The translations under genes and the position numbers were made by a program. From contig JASDFA010000002.1 in the NCBI GenBank assembly GCA_035772735.1, forward strand, positions 3,720,001-3,784,000: DNA of 64,000 bases. The letters are read 5' to 3'. The first letter of the stretch is position 1. Each line of letters starts with the position of its first letter. This DNA is from Datura wrightii (lineage: Eukaryota > Streptophyta > Magnoliopsida > Solanales > Solanaceae). This document shows, piece after piece, positions 1-9,713 of this stretch. Below the pieces are notes generated by a model, which made no database searches, was not told the DNA's origin, and worked only from the letters and a program-made list of their open reading frames with translations.

Positions 1-1895
1 AATCTTTGACCCACCATAGGATGTTGACTATATCATATCGAACCACCTTCATGCACAACTTGTCCACCCCAATATAAATTAACTTTTACAAAATTTTCAG
101 CCATTTGTACTAACATTATAAGACAAAAAAGAAAGTTTGCAAACAAAAGTGAAATATCTAAACGTATATTTGAAATAATTCTATAACTCAAATATATCAA
201 GATGTATTCGTTCACAAATATTTATAGGTGATTCACGAAATATTAGACGTGAAAAGCGTGAGCATAGAAAATTTTTCATTTAATAATTTGATGGACGATG
301 CAAAAATATATGGGATATATATTTATCGTGGGAAGTTGTACATTCAATGTAAAAAGTATTTTTGATGATTTGATGGGACAATGCAAAAATACTGAAAATT
401 TAATGGATTGCAAAATTTCACGGGCCTCTTTTGGGTTGTGCCTTGTCAAGTGACCAAAAAAAAAAAGAACCAAAGAAAAGAACCTCATTTGGGTCGTGGA
501 AACGTCTGCGACTAAAAAAATAAAAATAAAACAAAAAACAAAAAACAAGTGGAGCGTTGGCACCCAACGACTCAGAAGAGAGAAAAAAATAAAAAATAAG
601 TGGAGCACTGCAACCCCAACAACCAAAAAGAGGTACCCATGACAGAAAAAAGAGAAAATTTAAATAAAAAAAACTAGTGGGTCGCTGGAACCCCACGACC
701 AAGAACACAAATACATTGACGGCATCCTCCTTTAACGGAGCACCAAATAGGGTGCGGGACTTGTGACGCCTTTACCCCTTTGATATATTCCCCCAGCCAT
801 TTACTTTTGTTGAAACTTTTTAAAATTTTTTTACTAATTTGACTCCGAACTCGTTTTTAATTGGTGAGTTCAAATTACGAGCAAGCTGACATTATTATAT
901 GTATAATCAGTTATATCTAATCATGGTGGTGTTGATCGATCTTTAAACATACTTTAATTACTTAAGTATATGAAAACAAGTTTCTCTTTACAGTATTATT
1001 TCTGCTTCCTTTTGTTAATGGTAAAATCTCACACAAGAAATACTTTGAAAAAAATTATTGAAATAGAGAATAAACATACATATATATTGAGATTAAACAA
1101 ATACTCCCTTTCGCTTTCTTGACATATTCAATGAATTATAATAATGTTAATTATATCCTTCAATATTAATTCAACAAAATTGATAGACCAAAGAGATGAG
1201 CTTATTACCCTAATTAATAATTTCTGAGCCTATCTAATTGAGATGTCTCTGAAATACATAACTGTTTAACCACATAAATGAACTTATTTCAGTAATTAAT
1301 AATTTCTAAGCCTACCTAACATAAATATGCCTGAAATAGAGAATTGATTGATCAGAAGGTAAAAAAAAAAAAAAAAAAAAAAGAAACATTCCATGCAAAT
1401 CTTTTTGATTTGTTAATTCAATCATAGTACTAATAGATTTTCGCTCACCAGTGTAATGCCCATGCCGGAGGGGGTGGACAAGGGCACCTCAAAGAAAAAG
1501 ACTAACATATTTTGAAAACGATATTTTTACCCTTCAACCAAATAGTATTTCAAAATATTTTAGTAAAAAATATTGATATATATATATATTAAATGAAAGA
1601 AACAATCATGATATTATGGCTTTGAAATTTTTATATTCTGATGAAGATGACGATAAATAATTATAATTAAATTTGAATAAAGTGAAATAACGTAAATTAA
1701 ATGAAAATATTAATTCTCTATTATGACAATTATAGATTTCTTATTTAATTTAATAGTTTAATAATATTTATTATAATGTATATTTACTTTTCAATACATA
1801 AAATATTACTAAAATAGTTTTAGATTGAAGAGAAAAATGGTAATTCAACTTTTAATTTGAGCGCTTTCCACTCATATAGTAATATGATTTGAGCC
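1..1895. other. AT-rich intergenic DNA
   Basis: No coding region is supported here. The stretch holds a degenerate array of short palindromes (about 480-710, listed separately), a poly-A run near 1361-1382 and otherwise AT-rich, low-complexity sequence. The minus-strand open frames at 276-708 are by-products of the palindrome array. Confidence 0.6.
480..712. repeat. Degenerate array of short imperfect palindromes
   Basis: Four blocks about 55-65 bp apart each begin with a form of GTGGAGCG or GGGTCG and close with its imperfect complement. One is GTTGG-CAC-CCAAC near 555-570; another is a GTCG...CGAC block near 682-702. A-rich spacers separate them. Each block could fold into a short hairpin. 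Similar short palindromes appear in the gypsy LTR near 59790-60480. Confidence 0.5.
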
Positions 1896-2102
1896 ATGTC
1901 TAAAAACACCACAACTATTATCATGATTATTGCTATTTGCCTCTATTATATGGCCTCTATAACAAGTGCTACAGTTTCAGCTTTTGGATCCCAACAATTG
2001 ATGCAAAATTATGCAACACAAACATCAAGAAAATTATTGTGCAGCCTTGAATGTTTGGATTTATGCAACTGTATGGATTGCATTAATTGTATGGGTGGAT
2101 GA
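1896..2102 (+). CDS. Small cysteine-rich secreted peptide, copy 1
   Basis: A 68-residue ORF. Residues 1 to about 25 form a hydrophobic signal peptide beginning MSKNT. The mature part is short and ends in a cluster of six cysteines spaced C-x3-C-x3-C-x-C-x2-C-x2-C. A likely poly-A signal, AATAAA, lies at 2177-2182. The start, signal peptide and C-terminal cysteine spacing resemble the peptide at 9486-9713, so I read the two as diverged paralogs. The family is not one I can name: it does not fit the defensin, carboxypeptidase-inhibitor or knottin spacings I know. It would act outside the cell if expressed. Function unknown. Confidence 0.5.
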   Translation: MSKNTTTIIMIIAICLYYMASITSATVSAFGSQQLMQNYATQTSRKLLCSLECLDLCNCMDCINCMGG

Positions 2103-2216
2103 AAGCCAGGCATTTACTTCCTGATTAGTTACTGAAGAAATCTGATTCTTCAATATATTCTCTGATAACATTGTCTAATAAAACTACTCCTATCAAACCA
2201 TCTCCAATTACATTGT

Positions 2217-2221
<5 letters not shown>

Positions 2222-2248
<27 letters not shown>
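2222..2248. repeat. (TA)n microsatellite
   Basis: Uninterrupted TA repeat just beyond the 3' end of the first peptide gene. Confidence 0.8.
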
Positions 2249-2362
2249 CATTTTGTATTATATTGTGTTATTGAAGTAATGCTTACATCGATTATATCGT
2301 TTGTTGTTGTTTAATAACATTTTTCTTTTTTATCTTTGGATAGTTATAATGTACACAACACC

Positions 2363-2560
2363 AAATTCACAACAATGGACTGATCAAACTACATGCTCTT
2401 GTGATCATGTAGGAAGAAGAGTTTTTTAGATTTGTGAGGTTTGAGGAGAGAGTTTCTGAGGAAATAGATATCAAACCTTAATTTTATCAAGTGTGTTTTC
2501 ATTTCCATGACAATAATAAATTCCTCTAATCTCTTCTATGAAGAGTGTACTAATTGTATC
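2363..2560 (+). pseudogene. Decayed copy of the cysteine-rich peptide gene
   Basis: The segment around 2365-2390 matches 9558-9582 almost base for base and encodes the same SQQWTDQT stretch that follows the signal peptide in the gene at 9486. The downstream part, from a GAAATAGATATC-like block to the CTTCTATGAAGAGTGT block near 2535, matches the 3' UTR of that gene, including its AATAAA region. The signal peptide and the acidic and cysteine-rich parts are lost or scrambled, and a stop follows the conserved segment. It is a truncated paralog, only about 240 bp downstream of copy 1. Confidence 0.6.
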
Positions 2561-3245
2561 GGATAAAGGGGCGTTCGGCAGGAAGAAAAATATTTTCTGA
2601 AAAATATGTAATTTTCTTGTTTATATTTTTGGGTTTGGTAAATAAATAGAAAATATTATTCCAAGCATATTTATATAAAATTTAAGCAAATACTATAAGT
2701 ATGCAGATGAAGTGGGTGGATGTGGAGGGGTGCAATGGGCAAGGTGCAGGGGTGGATCATCTGTTGGGGTGGGAAAAACATTCCGCGAGGAATGCCATTT
2801 TTGGAACTTGTCATTTTTCAGGAATTTATTTTTCTAAGAAAAATATTTTCAAATTATTTTGATCAATCAAATATGAAAGAAACTGGAAAACAAGTTCCAT
2901 AACATCCTTATATTCTACTATCTTATAAATGGGAATAAGCACACAGCAGGTAAACATGCCTGCTTGGCTTTTGGAGGGCATTTCAGTCATTTCATTAGAA
3001 TGAGGTTATATAGTTGGACCTAAAGAAATTTTACTATAGCTGCTATATATACTTTTTGAATGCCTGGATTAAAGTATCCTCTGCTTATGTCACCTCCATC
3101 ATCACATCTCCAAAAACACCTTGCCCAGCCCAGTTAAGTTAATTCCCCACATCCCAACCCTTCCACTGTTTTTTCCTTATGTATTTCTTATAAAAAATTA
3201 AATTATTTCTTAAATAATTTGGTGATTAAATTTTTCTCACAAACT
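2561..3245. other. Intergenic, no gene seen
   Basis: AT-rich sequence with no conserved coding signal. The 60-codon frame at 2720-2902 has no recognisable features. Confidence 0.5.
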
Positions 3246-3255
3246 TTACAAACAT
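3246..3255. repeat. Left target-site duplication of the Mutator-like element
   Basis: TTACAAACAT occurs here and again at 8539-8548, immediately outside the two terminal inverted repeats. Mutator-family elements create 9-11 bp duplications, so the size fits. Confidence 0.7.
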
Positions 3256-3473
3256 GGGTGTTTGAATTAAGGGTGATAAAAAAGTGTGAAAATTTAAAAA
3301 GAGTGACTTAATTCGAGGTGACAAGTTTATTATTAGACTTCAATGATAATTGATTCTTTTTTGAATAAGTCCTCAAGTTCTCTTATTTATATTTTAACCC
3401 AACCTTTAAATAAAACCCTAATTCCTAAAAGGGAAAAAATCTGCATCCTCTTCTCCCCCAACGACCCCTTCGC

Positions 3474-3545
3474 ACCTCCTCCTCCTCCTCCTCTCCTCCT
3501 CCTCCTTCTTCTTCTTTTTCTTCTTCTTCTTCTTCTTCTTCTTTA
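3474..3545. repeat. CCT/TTC microsatellite
   Basis: A pure pyrimidine tract of CTC, CCT and TTC triplets, followed by GGT and GTT triplets to about 3605. The proline-, leucine- and lysine-rich open frames on both strands here are by-products of the repeat. Confidence 0.8.
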
Positions 3546-3754
3546 TTTTGTTGTTCTCTTGGTGGTGGTGGTGCTGCTGCTTTATTGTTGTTGTTGCTAT
3601 TGCTTTTGAGAGCTTTTTTTTGAAGAATTTGAGATTTTTTTTCACTTTGGACAAAACTTCGTTCATGTAGCACTGATAATTACTTCAGAAGTCATTTTCA
3701 ATTATTTTGGTAAGTGACTTATGTAGTTTTGTGTGTCTTATTGGGTTTTATACT

Positions 3755-4085
3755 GTTGTTCCAGTCATTGCTGCATATTTTTCAGCAACTGCTACATTTA
3801 TTTCAACAACTGCTGCTGCAAGTGGTAAAATAGATGAAATAATTACTGAAAAATATGCAGCAGTAGCTGAAAATTTTATTCAGCAACCGCATGGATGAAT
3901 TTGTTTCGGCAATTGTTGCATCTATTTCAGCACTTGTTGCATTTGTTTTCAGCAATTACTGAATTTTTTGCAGCAGTTGCTGCATCTGTTACTGCAACAT
4001 ATTCAGCAACTGATGAAACAGATGTTGCAGTTGCCGAATATCTACAGCAACTGTTGCATTTGTTTGTTGCTGTAATTGATGAATA
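3755..4085. repeat. CAGCAACTG-rich repeat, left block
   Basis: Dense repetition of CAGCAACTG/CAGTTGCTG words at loose 20-40 bp spacing. The same words recur in opposite arrangement at 7265-7520 near the other end of the element, so the two blocks act as subterminal inverted-type repeats. The short open frames over 3707-4086 come from this repeat. Confidence 0.6.
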
Positions 4086-4185
4086 AACTACAATAATTAT
4101 GACATTTTAGTGTAGTTTTTTCTCTTTTATCATGACCAATTTATTAATTTAAATCATCATATATTCAGTATCTTCAACACCATTA

Positions 4186-4717
4186 ATGGGAGACAAAATA
4201 ACATTAGGGGTTGATTGTCATGGTGAATGGGTTGAGTCCAACAATTGTTATATTTGGCGTTGGAAGAGTAAAGAAATGGTCGAGACAATAGCGATGACTG
4301 TGCATTGAGATATCACTTATGATGATTTTGCGAGTAAAATCATTACTTATTGTGAATTGAATTGTGCGTTGAAAGATATTGCCATCACGTACATGCTATG
4401 GCAGCGCTCCGATGCCAATATGGATGGGAGGCGCATTTATGAGTATTCCTCTCCGTATTATAAGATAGAGGTATACCTTATTGCATACTTGGAGGAAATT
4501 AAATCCGTACCATCTTAAGAAACTTAAAAAGTTCCTATAGAGATTTTAGAGAGGAAAATATCTCCTCCGTTTGTTGAGTCGGGCAAGGTTGGAAGAAGGG
4601 CATTGAAAAGACGAGGAGGAATCGGGAAATCATTTCCAACCAAGAAAAATAAATGTTCTATATGAAAAAGAGTTGGGCACAAAAGAACTACACGCTCCAA
4701 GAGAAATGCTCCATAAG
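4186..4717 (+). pseudogene. MURA-type transposase fragment
   Basis: An ATG at 4186 opens a frame reading GVDCHGEWVESNNCYIW, then a segment with DITYDDF and IAITYMLWQ. This resembles the N-terminal domain of plant Mutator transposases. After two stops near 4515 the frame resumes with PPFVESGKVGRRALKRR and a zinc-knuckle-like KCSI-x-KRVGHKRTT, which is the C-terminal end of the same protein family. The whole catalytic DDE core and SWIM region between them are missing, and one knuckle cysteine has changed. It cannot make an active transposase. The exact family is inferred from these two terminal segments only. Confidence 0.55.
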
Positions 4718-4914
4718 AACACATTTGATCTTATTGATGTTGTTGTTATTTGTGAACTTGTTTGGGCACTTCTCTTATTGAATGTTTAAGCTTTCAAGAA
4801 ATTGCATGTTAAATTTCATGAAATTGCATGTTGTACGTGTTTGGAGATTCTGCAAGTTAATGATCAAATCACTTAATTTAGGTTGATTACATGTGCAATT
4901 ACTGTTAATTTTTC

Positions 4915-5305
4915 AGCAATTAACTTACTTGTTATAATACATTTCAGCAGTTGTTGTGAATTTCGCAGCAACGAACTTACTTGCTATAACGCATTTCAGC
5001 AATTGCTGTGAATTTTCCAGCAACTAACTTACTTGCTATAACACAATTCAGCAATTGCTGTGAAATTTACAACAACTTACTTGCTACAACACATTTCAGC
5101 AATTGCTGTAAATTTTTCAGCAACTAACTTACTTGTTATAACATATTTCAGCAATTGTTGTGAATTTTACAGCAACTAACTTACTTGCTATAACATGTTT
5201 CAGCAATTGTTGTGAATTTCATAGCAACTAACTTACTTGCTACAACACATTTCAGCAGTTGCGGTGAATTTCCAGCAACTAACTTACTTGCTATAACATA
5301 TTCAA
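4915..5305. repeat. ~55-bp tandem array with palindromic core, left
   Basis: Eight units of about 50-60 bp. Each contains a TTTCAGCAATTGCTGTGAA block and an AACTTACTTGCTATAACA block. The core CAGCAATTGCTG is a perfect 12-bp palindrome; most units carry it with one or no change. Confidence 0.8.
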
Positions 5306-5329
5306 TTAAGATCACTATCATATCTAACT

Positions 5330-6100
5330 TTTAGTATTAAAGTAGACTAATATCCTTTATTTGTCATTAAATATGACCAATCCAACCAATTGATGATCGC
5401 TTTAGTTAGTTTAAATTGATTACATGTGCAATTATTGTGAATGGTCGTCTAGTATTTCTTAAATTACTATCTCATTGTATAGAATTACTAACAAATACAA
5501 CTTTCGATCTTAAATTAGACTAATATCATTATATTTATCATTAAATATGATTGATCGAACTAATTAATGATCAATTTACTTAATTTAGGTTGATTACATG
5601 TGTAACTGCTTAATCGTCTAGTATTTCTCAAATTACCATCTCATTGTATAAAACTTCTAACAAATATGGCTTTCGGTCTTAAATTGGACTAACATCATCC
5701 TATTTATCATTAAATATGATTGATCGAACTAATAAATGATCAATTTACTTAGTATAGGTTGATTACATATGCAATTGCTTAAGTGATCATCTAGTATTTA
5801 TCAAATTACTATCTCATTGTATAAAATTACTAATAAGTATGGCTTTTACTATTAAATTAGACTAACACCACCCTATTTATCATTAAATATGACTAATTCA
5901 ACTAATTAATTATTAATTTACTTAATTTAGGTTGATTACATGTGCAATTGTTGTGAATAATCGTCTATTATTTCTTTCTTAAATTACTATCTCATTGTAT
6001 AGAATTACTACGGAATATAACTTTCAGACTTAAATTAGACTAACACCGCCCTATTTATCATTAAATATGACTGATCCATCCAATTAATGATCAATTTGCT
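5330..6100. repeat. ~173-bp tandem array
   Basis: Just over four head-to-tail copies. The marker TTAAATTAGACTAA recurs with its GAC at about 5345, 5518, 5687, 5860 and 6038, giving periods of 173, 169, 173 and 178 bp. Each unit also holds TTTATCATTAAATATGA, GGTTGATTACATGTGCAA and ACTATCTCATTGTATA blocks in the same order. It lies exactly between the two 55-bp arrays. Confidence 0.8.
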
Positions 6101-6333
6101 AGAATATATTTCAGCAATTGCTGTGAATTTCACAGCAACTAACTTACTTACAATAACATGTTTCAGCAATTGCTGTGAATTTCCCAGCAACTAACTTACT
6201 TGCTACAACATATTACAGCAATTGCTGTGAATTTCACAGCAACTAACTTACTTGCTATAACAAATTCAATTAGAAAATTCTCAGCAACTAACTAACTTGC
6301 TATAACAGATGAAATTCCTAGCAACTAACTTGT
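6095..6333. repeat. ~55-bp tandem array, right
   Basis: About five more units of the array seen at 4915-5305, in the same orientation, with the same palindromic core in the first three. The last units are shortened. Confidence 0.75.
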
Positions 6334-6539
6334 TATAACAGTTAAAAAATAATGAACACATTGTAATATTCAGCAAATTCTAATATTCAACACATATTTT
6401 AATATTTAACTTAATATATCAGATTTAAATATACAAAAAAAACATAATAATAAACAACCACAAAATTTCAACAAAACATAACAAATCAACCATGAAAAAG
6501 TTTGAAACAAATTTTTTAAAACCCATTCAACTAGGATAC

Positions 6540-7193
6540 CATTCTTAATCTGATCATCAGCCATCACTCTTGGAGTATTTTTAGCCTTTCCATTGGCACT
6601 TGTCAGTGCCTTTGAAATTTGTCTCCTCCTCCTTTTAACAACATCAGGAGTCTACGAATCTGAAATCTTGGATGATGGCTTGACACCCCTCTTTGAAATC
6701 AAAATTTTCACGGTGTCCTCTAACGATTGCACCTTTAAAATCAACGAGTCGATCTTCTCAATGCACTTTAAACATTTACAAAAACAAGAAGGCTCCTTAG
6801 AGGTATGGGCACCAACATTAGAAGATTCTCTCTTGTAAATGGAGTTTTTGGAGGACATCGAACTTCCTCATTAATAGGAGAAAATCCTTCTCCTCCACCA
6901 CCATCAGCACCACCAAAGTCACCACCAACATTCGGAGAATATCCTCCACCTCCACCATTAACACCAAAATTTGGTGTTGTAGCATCACCACCAACAACAC
7001 CAAATTCAACAAGCACCCTTGAAGGCTCAAGATCATTTTCAACAACTCTACAATCCTTTTTGATAGCTACCACTCCGACCAAATCTCTCTCAAGTTTTTT
7101 AATCTTGTCATCTCTAGTTACATCCAAAGGCACAAATCCAGTGAAAAAATTCTTCGTCATCTCACTAGGTGTAGGAAGTATCCGCGGGTGCAC
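6540..7193 (-). pseudogene. Ulp1/DUF1985-type MULE accessory ORF fragment
   Basis: The minus strand encodes an N-terminal part (7193 down to 6768) reading PSEMTKNFFTGFVPLDV, then a glycine-rich stretch. A second frame (6858 down to 6652) contains LISKRGVKPSSKISDS, followed after a stop by a basic VVKRRRRQISKAL segment. This order resembles the linker region of Ulp1-like cysteine protease genes carried by Solanaceae MULEs. The peptidase domain with its His, Asp and Cys is absent. The antisense position relative to the transposase fits that reading. Identification is from memory of the family, so moderate at best. The proline-rich plus-strand frame over the same DNA is its shadow. Confidence 0.4.
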
Positions 7194-7264
7194 AATCTAT
7201 ATGTCAAAAATAATTATATAAAAATGAGATTAAATTTAAAAAATATAATAACTAATGCAATAAG

Positions 7265-7520
7265 TATGAAAGTTGCAGCAATTACTGAAACATTTATAGC
7301 AACTGCTGAAATATTTACAGCAACTGTTGCAAACTACTACAGCTGCCACAATATGTTTCAGCATGCAGATTTAACAATTGTTAAGCAGTTGCTGCAACTG
7401 CTGAAAAATTTACAACAACCGCTGCAAACAACTGGAACTACCACAATATGTTTCAGCATTCGGATTCAAGGAGTTGTTGCAACTGCTGAAATTTTTAACA
7501 GCAACTGCTGCAAACAACTA
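7265..7520. repeat. CAGCAACTG-rich repeat, right block
   Basis: Repeated GCAACTGCTGAAA and CACAATATGTTTCAGCAT words; the latter occurs twice about 95 bp apart. This is the counterpart of the block at 3755-4085. Confidence 0.6.
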
Positions 7521-7915
7521 CCAAACAACTACCAAACAACTAACTAAAAAAACAACCAATTGATGAAATTATTCGTCAAAATAAGCGCTAAGTTGTAAAT
7601 AGCAACCTAAAGCTCAACTTGACCAGCACACTTAAATTCAACAAAATCTTAAATTCATCACCAAACACAACAGTTCAACACTGGCAAATAGCAATCACAA
7701 ATTAAGTCTAAAACTAGAACGCAGTCTGATAGAAGACTAGACGGTACACAGTCAATTGTTGCCTTCTAATTTACAATTCCACTTGATTTTTAGATAATAA
7801 ATTAGAAAAAAAATTAAAAAGAAGAGAAATTTACCTTTAAAAATCAAACCATAATTTGAGAAGGGGAGGCCCGACGATAATGGTAGTTGATGACAAATTC
7901 TTGTTTGCTTCAATA

Positions 7916-8168
7916 ATGGAGAACCAATACTCTTTCTACTTCTTCTACTTAGCTATCTTAGTGTTGTTTCCTTTAATTTTATACAGATATTTTTTACATG
8001 GAAGAAGAAATCTACCTCCAAGTCCACTTTCTCTTTCAATAATTGATCATCTTTACCTTCTCAAGGCTACTATGTATCTGACTCTAACATCCTTATCAGC
8101 TAAATATGGCCCTGTTTTATACCTCAAGTTGGATTGTATGCCTGTGATTGTTGTGTCTTCGCCGTCTG
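7916..8168 (+). pseudogene. Captured cytochrome P450 N-terminal fragment (CYP81-like)
   Basis: The ATG at 7916 starts a frame of about 84 codons: an N-terminal membrane anchor (residues about 6-28), a basic HGRRNLPPSP hinge with the proline-rich motif of microsomal P450s, and then LSAKYGPVLYLKL and VIVVSSPS. These are the order and wording expected of the first ~85 residues of CYP81-type enzymes, whose full length is about 500. Homology stops abruptly at SSPSG near 8168. Everything with catalytic function (I-helix, ExxR, haem cysteine) is absent. The fragment lies inside the Mutator-like element close to its right TIR, so I infer capture of a first-exon segment by the element. Confidence 0.7.
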
Positions 8169-8345
8169 GCGAACTCCGACAGCAGCACGAAGAGAGAAGG
8201 GAGCAGAGGAAGGAGAACACGCTAGTGAGAAGTTGAAGAGAAAGGTAAAACGTGGGTTTTGGTAGTTGATGAAAACGACGAACTCCGGCAGCAGCGCAAA
8301 GAGAGAAGGAGCAGAGGAAGGAGACGTTGAATAGAAGGATAAAAC
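8165..8345. repeat. Direct duplication beside the P450 fragment
   Basis: A segment of about 55 bp starting GACGAACTCCG and running through CAGAGGAAGGAGA occurs twice, near 8168-8218 and 8276-8325. Each copy is followed by an AAAACGTG...GTGGGTTTTGG block. The copies differ at a few bases. Confidence 0.7.
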
Positions 8346-8538
8346 GTGTGAAATTGTGGGTTTTGGGGAGTTAAAAAAGGGGATTATTTTTATATTTTAT
8401 GAAAGTTTAAAACTTTTTAAAATTACAGGTTTTACCCTGTTTAACCTAATCCCTTATTTAAAAAAACTGACCTGAATTAATCAAAGTTGTCACCAATTTT
8501 AATTTGAAGACTTTTTTATTACCTGTCACTCAATTTTC

Positions 8539-8548
8539 TTACAAACAT
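8539..8548. repeat. Right target-site duplication of the Mutator-like element
   Basis: TTACAAACAT, identical to 3246-3255. Confidence 0.7.
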
Positions 8549-8623
8549 TTTAGAAATAATAATATAACTTTATATAGTAAGTTACATATTTGTGTACTTT
8601 GTGTTATTTTAAGTATTTCATAA

Positions 8624-8688
<65 letters not shown>

Positions 8689-9485
8689 TGTAAATTTGAT
8701 TAGATTTAAAATTAATTAAATTAAAATTTTGACAAAAAAAAATGATCAAAAGTAAACTACTATTTCTCGACTCTAATTCTGAAAATTAGGGAGATAATTT
8801 TGGTCATTCTTCGTTAAGGTTTTAACATTCCTAGGTAATGAAATAGCCTCATTGAAGATTGTCTTCATAATAGCAAAATTAGCCACAAAAAAAAAAAAAC
8901 AATTTTAAATTTCAGGTACTTTACATCACGTTGGAAGAAAATATATTCTCAATGATTTCAGCTATTTAAATAGTATATGTGGGAATAAACCTATGATGTA
9001 TTTTAACATCGACGCATGAAATATAAAATCATGCGTAACGTCACTTAGTGATATTACACGCGGTATACTATCGTTTAGTAACACTTTTCGTGTTTGGCTT
9101 GATTAATTGTACGATATACATTTATACTAAAACATTTAATATATCACAGTGGAAGCAGATATATTGAACAAATAATACACGTTGACTTTAACTTGTTTCG
9201 AATACATGTCAACGATAACAGCTGCACTAGATTCTTTTTTTCTCCTACAAGTGGATTTTAAAAATTAGCTTTGACCTTCAAATTCAATTCAGTCTCCTCT
9301 TGCAACAATAATAACATACTCAATATAATTTCCTAAATACAATTTAAATTGATAAGTATTATATACAGATATTACCCTAAACAAACAATAAAGAGCAGGA
9401 TTGCATTATATGTAATGACTTGCTAGAGAGCCTTATTAGCAAGTAACCATTTGACATTGCCTTCGATATTCATAAACCTTCATCA
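8549..9485. other. AT-rich intergenic DNA upstream of peptide gene 2
   Basis: Contains the long TA microsatellite listed next, and no coding signal. It includes the presumed promoter of the peptide gene at 9486, but I see no unambiguous TATA box. Confidence 0.5.
8628..8686. repeat. (TA)n microsatellite
   Basis: About 29 uninterrupted TA units. Confidence 0.9.
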
Positions 9486-9713
9486 ATGGCCAAAAACACC
9501 ATAATTGTTCTCATGCTTATTGCTTTTCTATTCTACCATAGCCACCAAGCTTTATCAGATTCACAACAATGGACTGATCAAACTGCAAGCTTTTATGATC
9601 TTGATGAAGAAGAAGAAGAAGAGACTTTTCAACCTGTGAAGTTTCAGGAGAATGCTTATCAGGATCCATGTGCTATGGGCTGCCCCAGTGAAATTTGTGG
9701 TTGCTACACTTAA
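9486..9713 (+). CDS. Small cysteine-rich secreted peptide, copy 2
   Basis: A 75-residue ORF starting MAKNT. Residues 1 to about 24 are a clear signal peptide. The predicted mature part begins near DSQQWTDQ, continues with an acidic run of seven D/E within ten residues, and ends in DPCAMGCPSEICGCYT. That gives four cysteines spaced C-x3-C-x4-C-x-C at the extreme C terminus. The layout (signal, acidic pro-region, short cysteine-rich tail) suggests a secreted peptide matured by proteolysis; that is inference. AATAAA at 9790-9795 is a likely poly-A signal. Its relatives are at 1896-2102 and, decayed, at 2363-2560. I do not recognise the family. Confidence 0.6.
   Translation: MAKNTIIVLMLIAFLFYHSHQALSDSQQWTDQTASFYDLDEEEEEETFQPVKFQENAYQDPCAMGCPSEICGCYT

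Larger units (their letters stand above)
3256..8538. mobile_element. Mutator-like element with captured gene fragment (Pack-MULE-like)
   Basis: The element spans 5,283 bp between two copies of TTACAAACAT. Its ends are imperfect inverted repeats: the left end carries GGTGATAAAAAAGT at 3272-3285, and the right end read on the minus strand carries AGGTAATAAAAAAGT at the same distance from the terminus, followed on both sides by an AAATT...GTGAC block. Inside, in order, are a pyrimidine microsatellite, CAGCAACTG-rich DNA, a broken MURA transposase, a 55-bp tandem array, a ~173-bp tandem array, a second 55-bp array, an antisense Ulp1-like ORF, more CAGCAACTG DNA and a cytochrome P450 fragment. Transposase plus antisense Ulp1-type gene is the arrangement of Ulp1-carrying (Kaonashi-type) MULEs. 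It is not autonomous now. Confidence 0.7.

Noticed and set aside
1361..1382. Poly-A run as the tail of a LINE or SINE
   Set aside because: No element body or target duplication is recognisable beside it.
3343..3673. Long proline/leucine- and lysine/glutamate-rich open frames on both strands
   Set aside because: They are translations of a CCT/TTC microsatellite.
4915..6333. CRISPR-like array
   Set aside because: Plant DNA, with no constant repeat and unique spacers; both parts of each unit are repeated, so these are ordinary tandem repeats.
6805..7221. Plus-strand proline-rich ORF of 138 codons
   Set aside because: It is the complement of the glycine-rich part of the minus-strand Ulp1-like ORF, whose residues make better sense.
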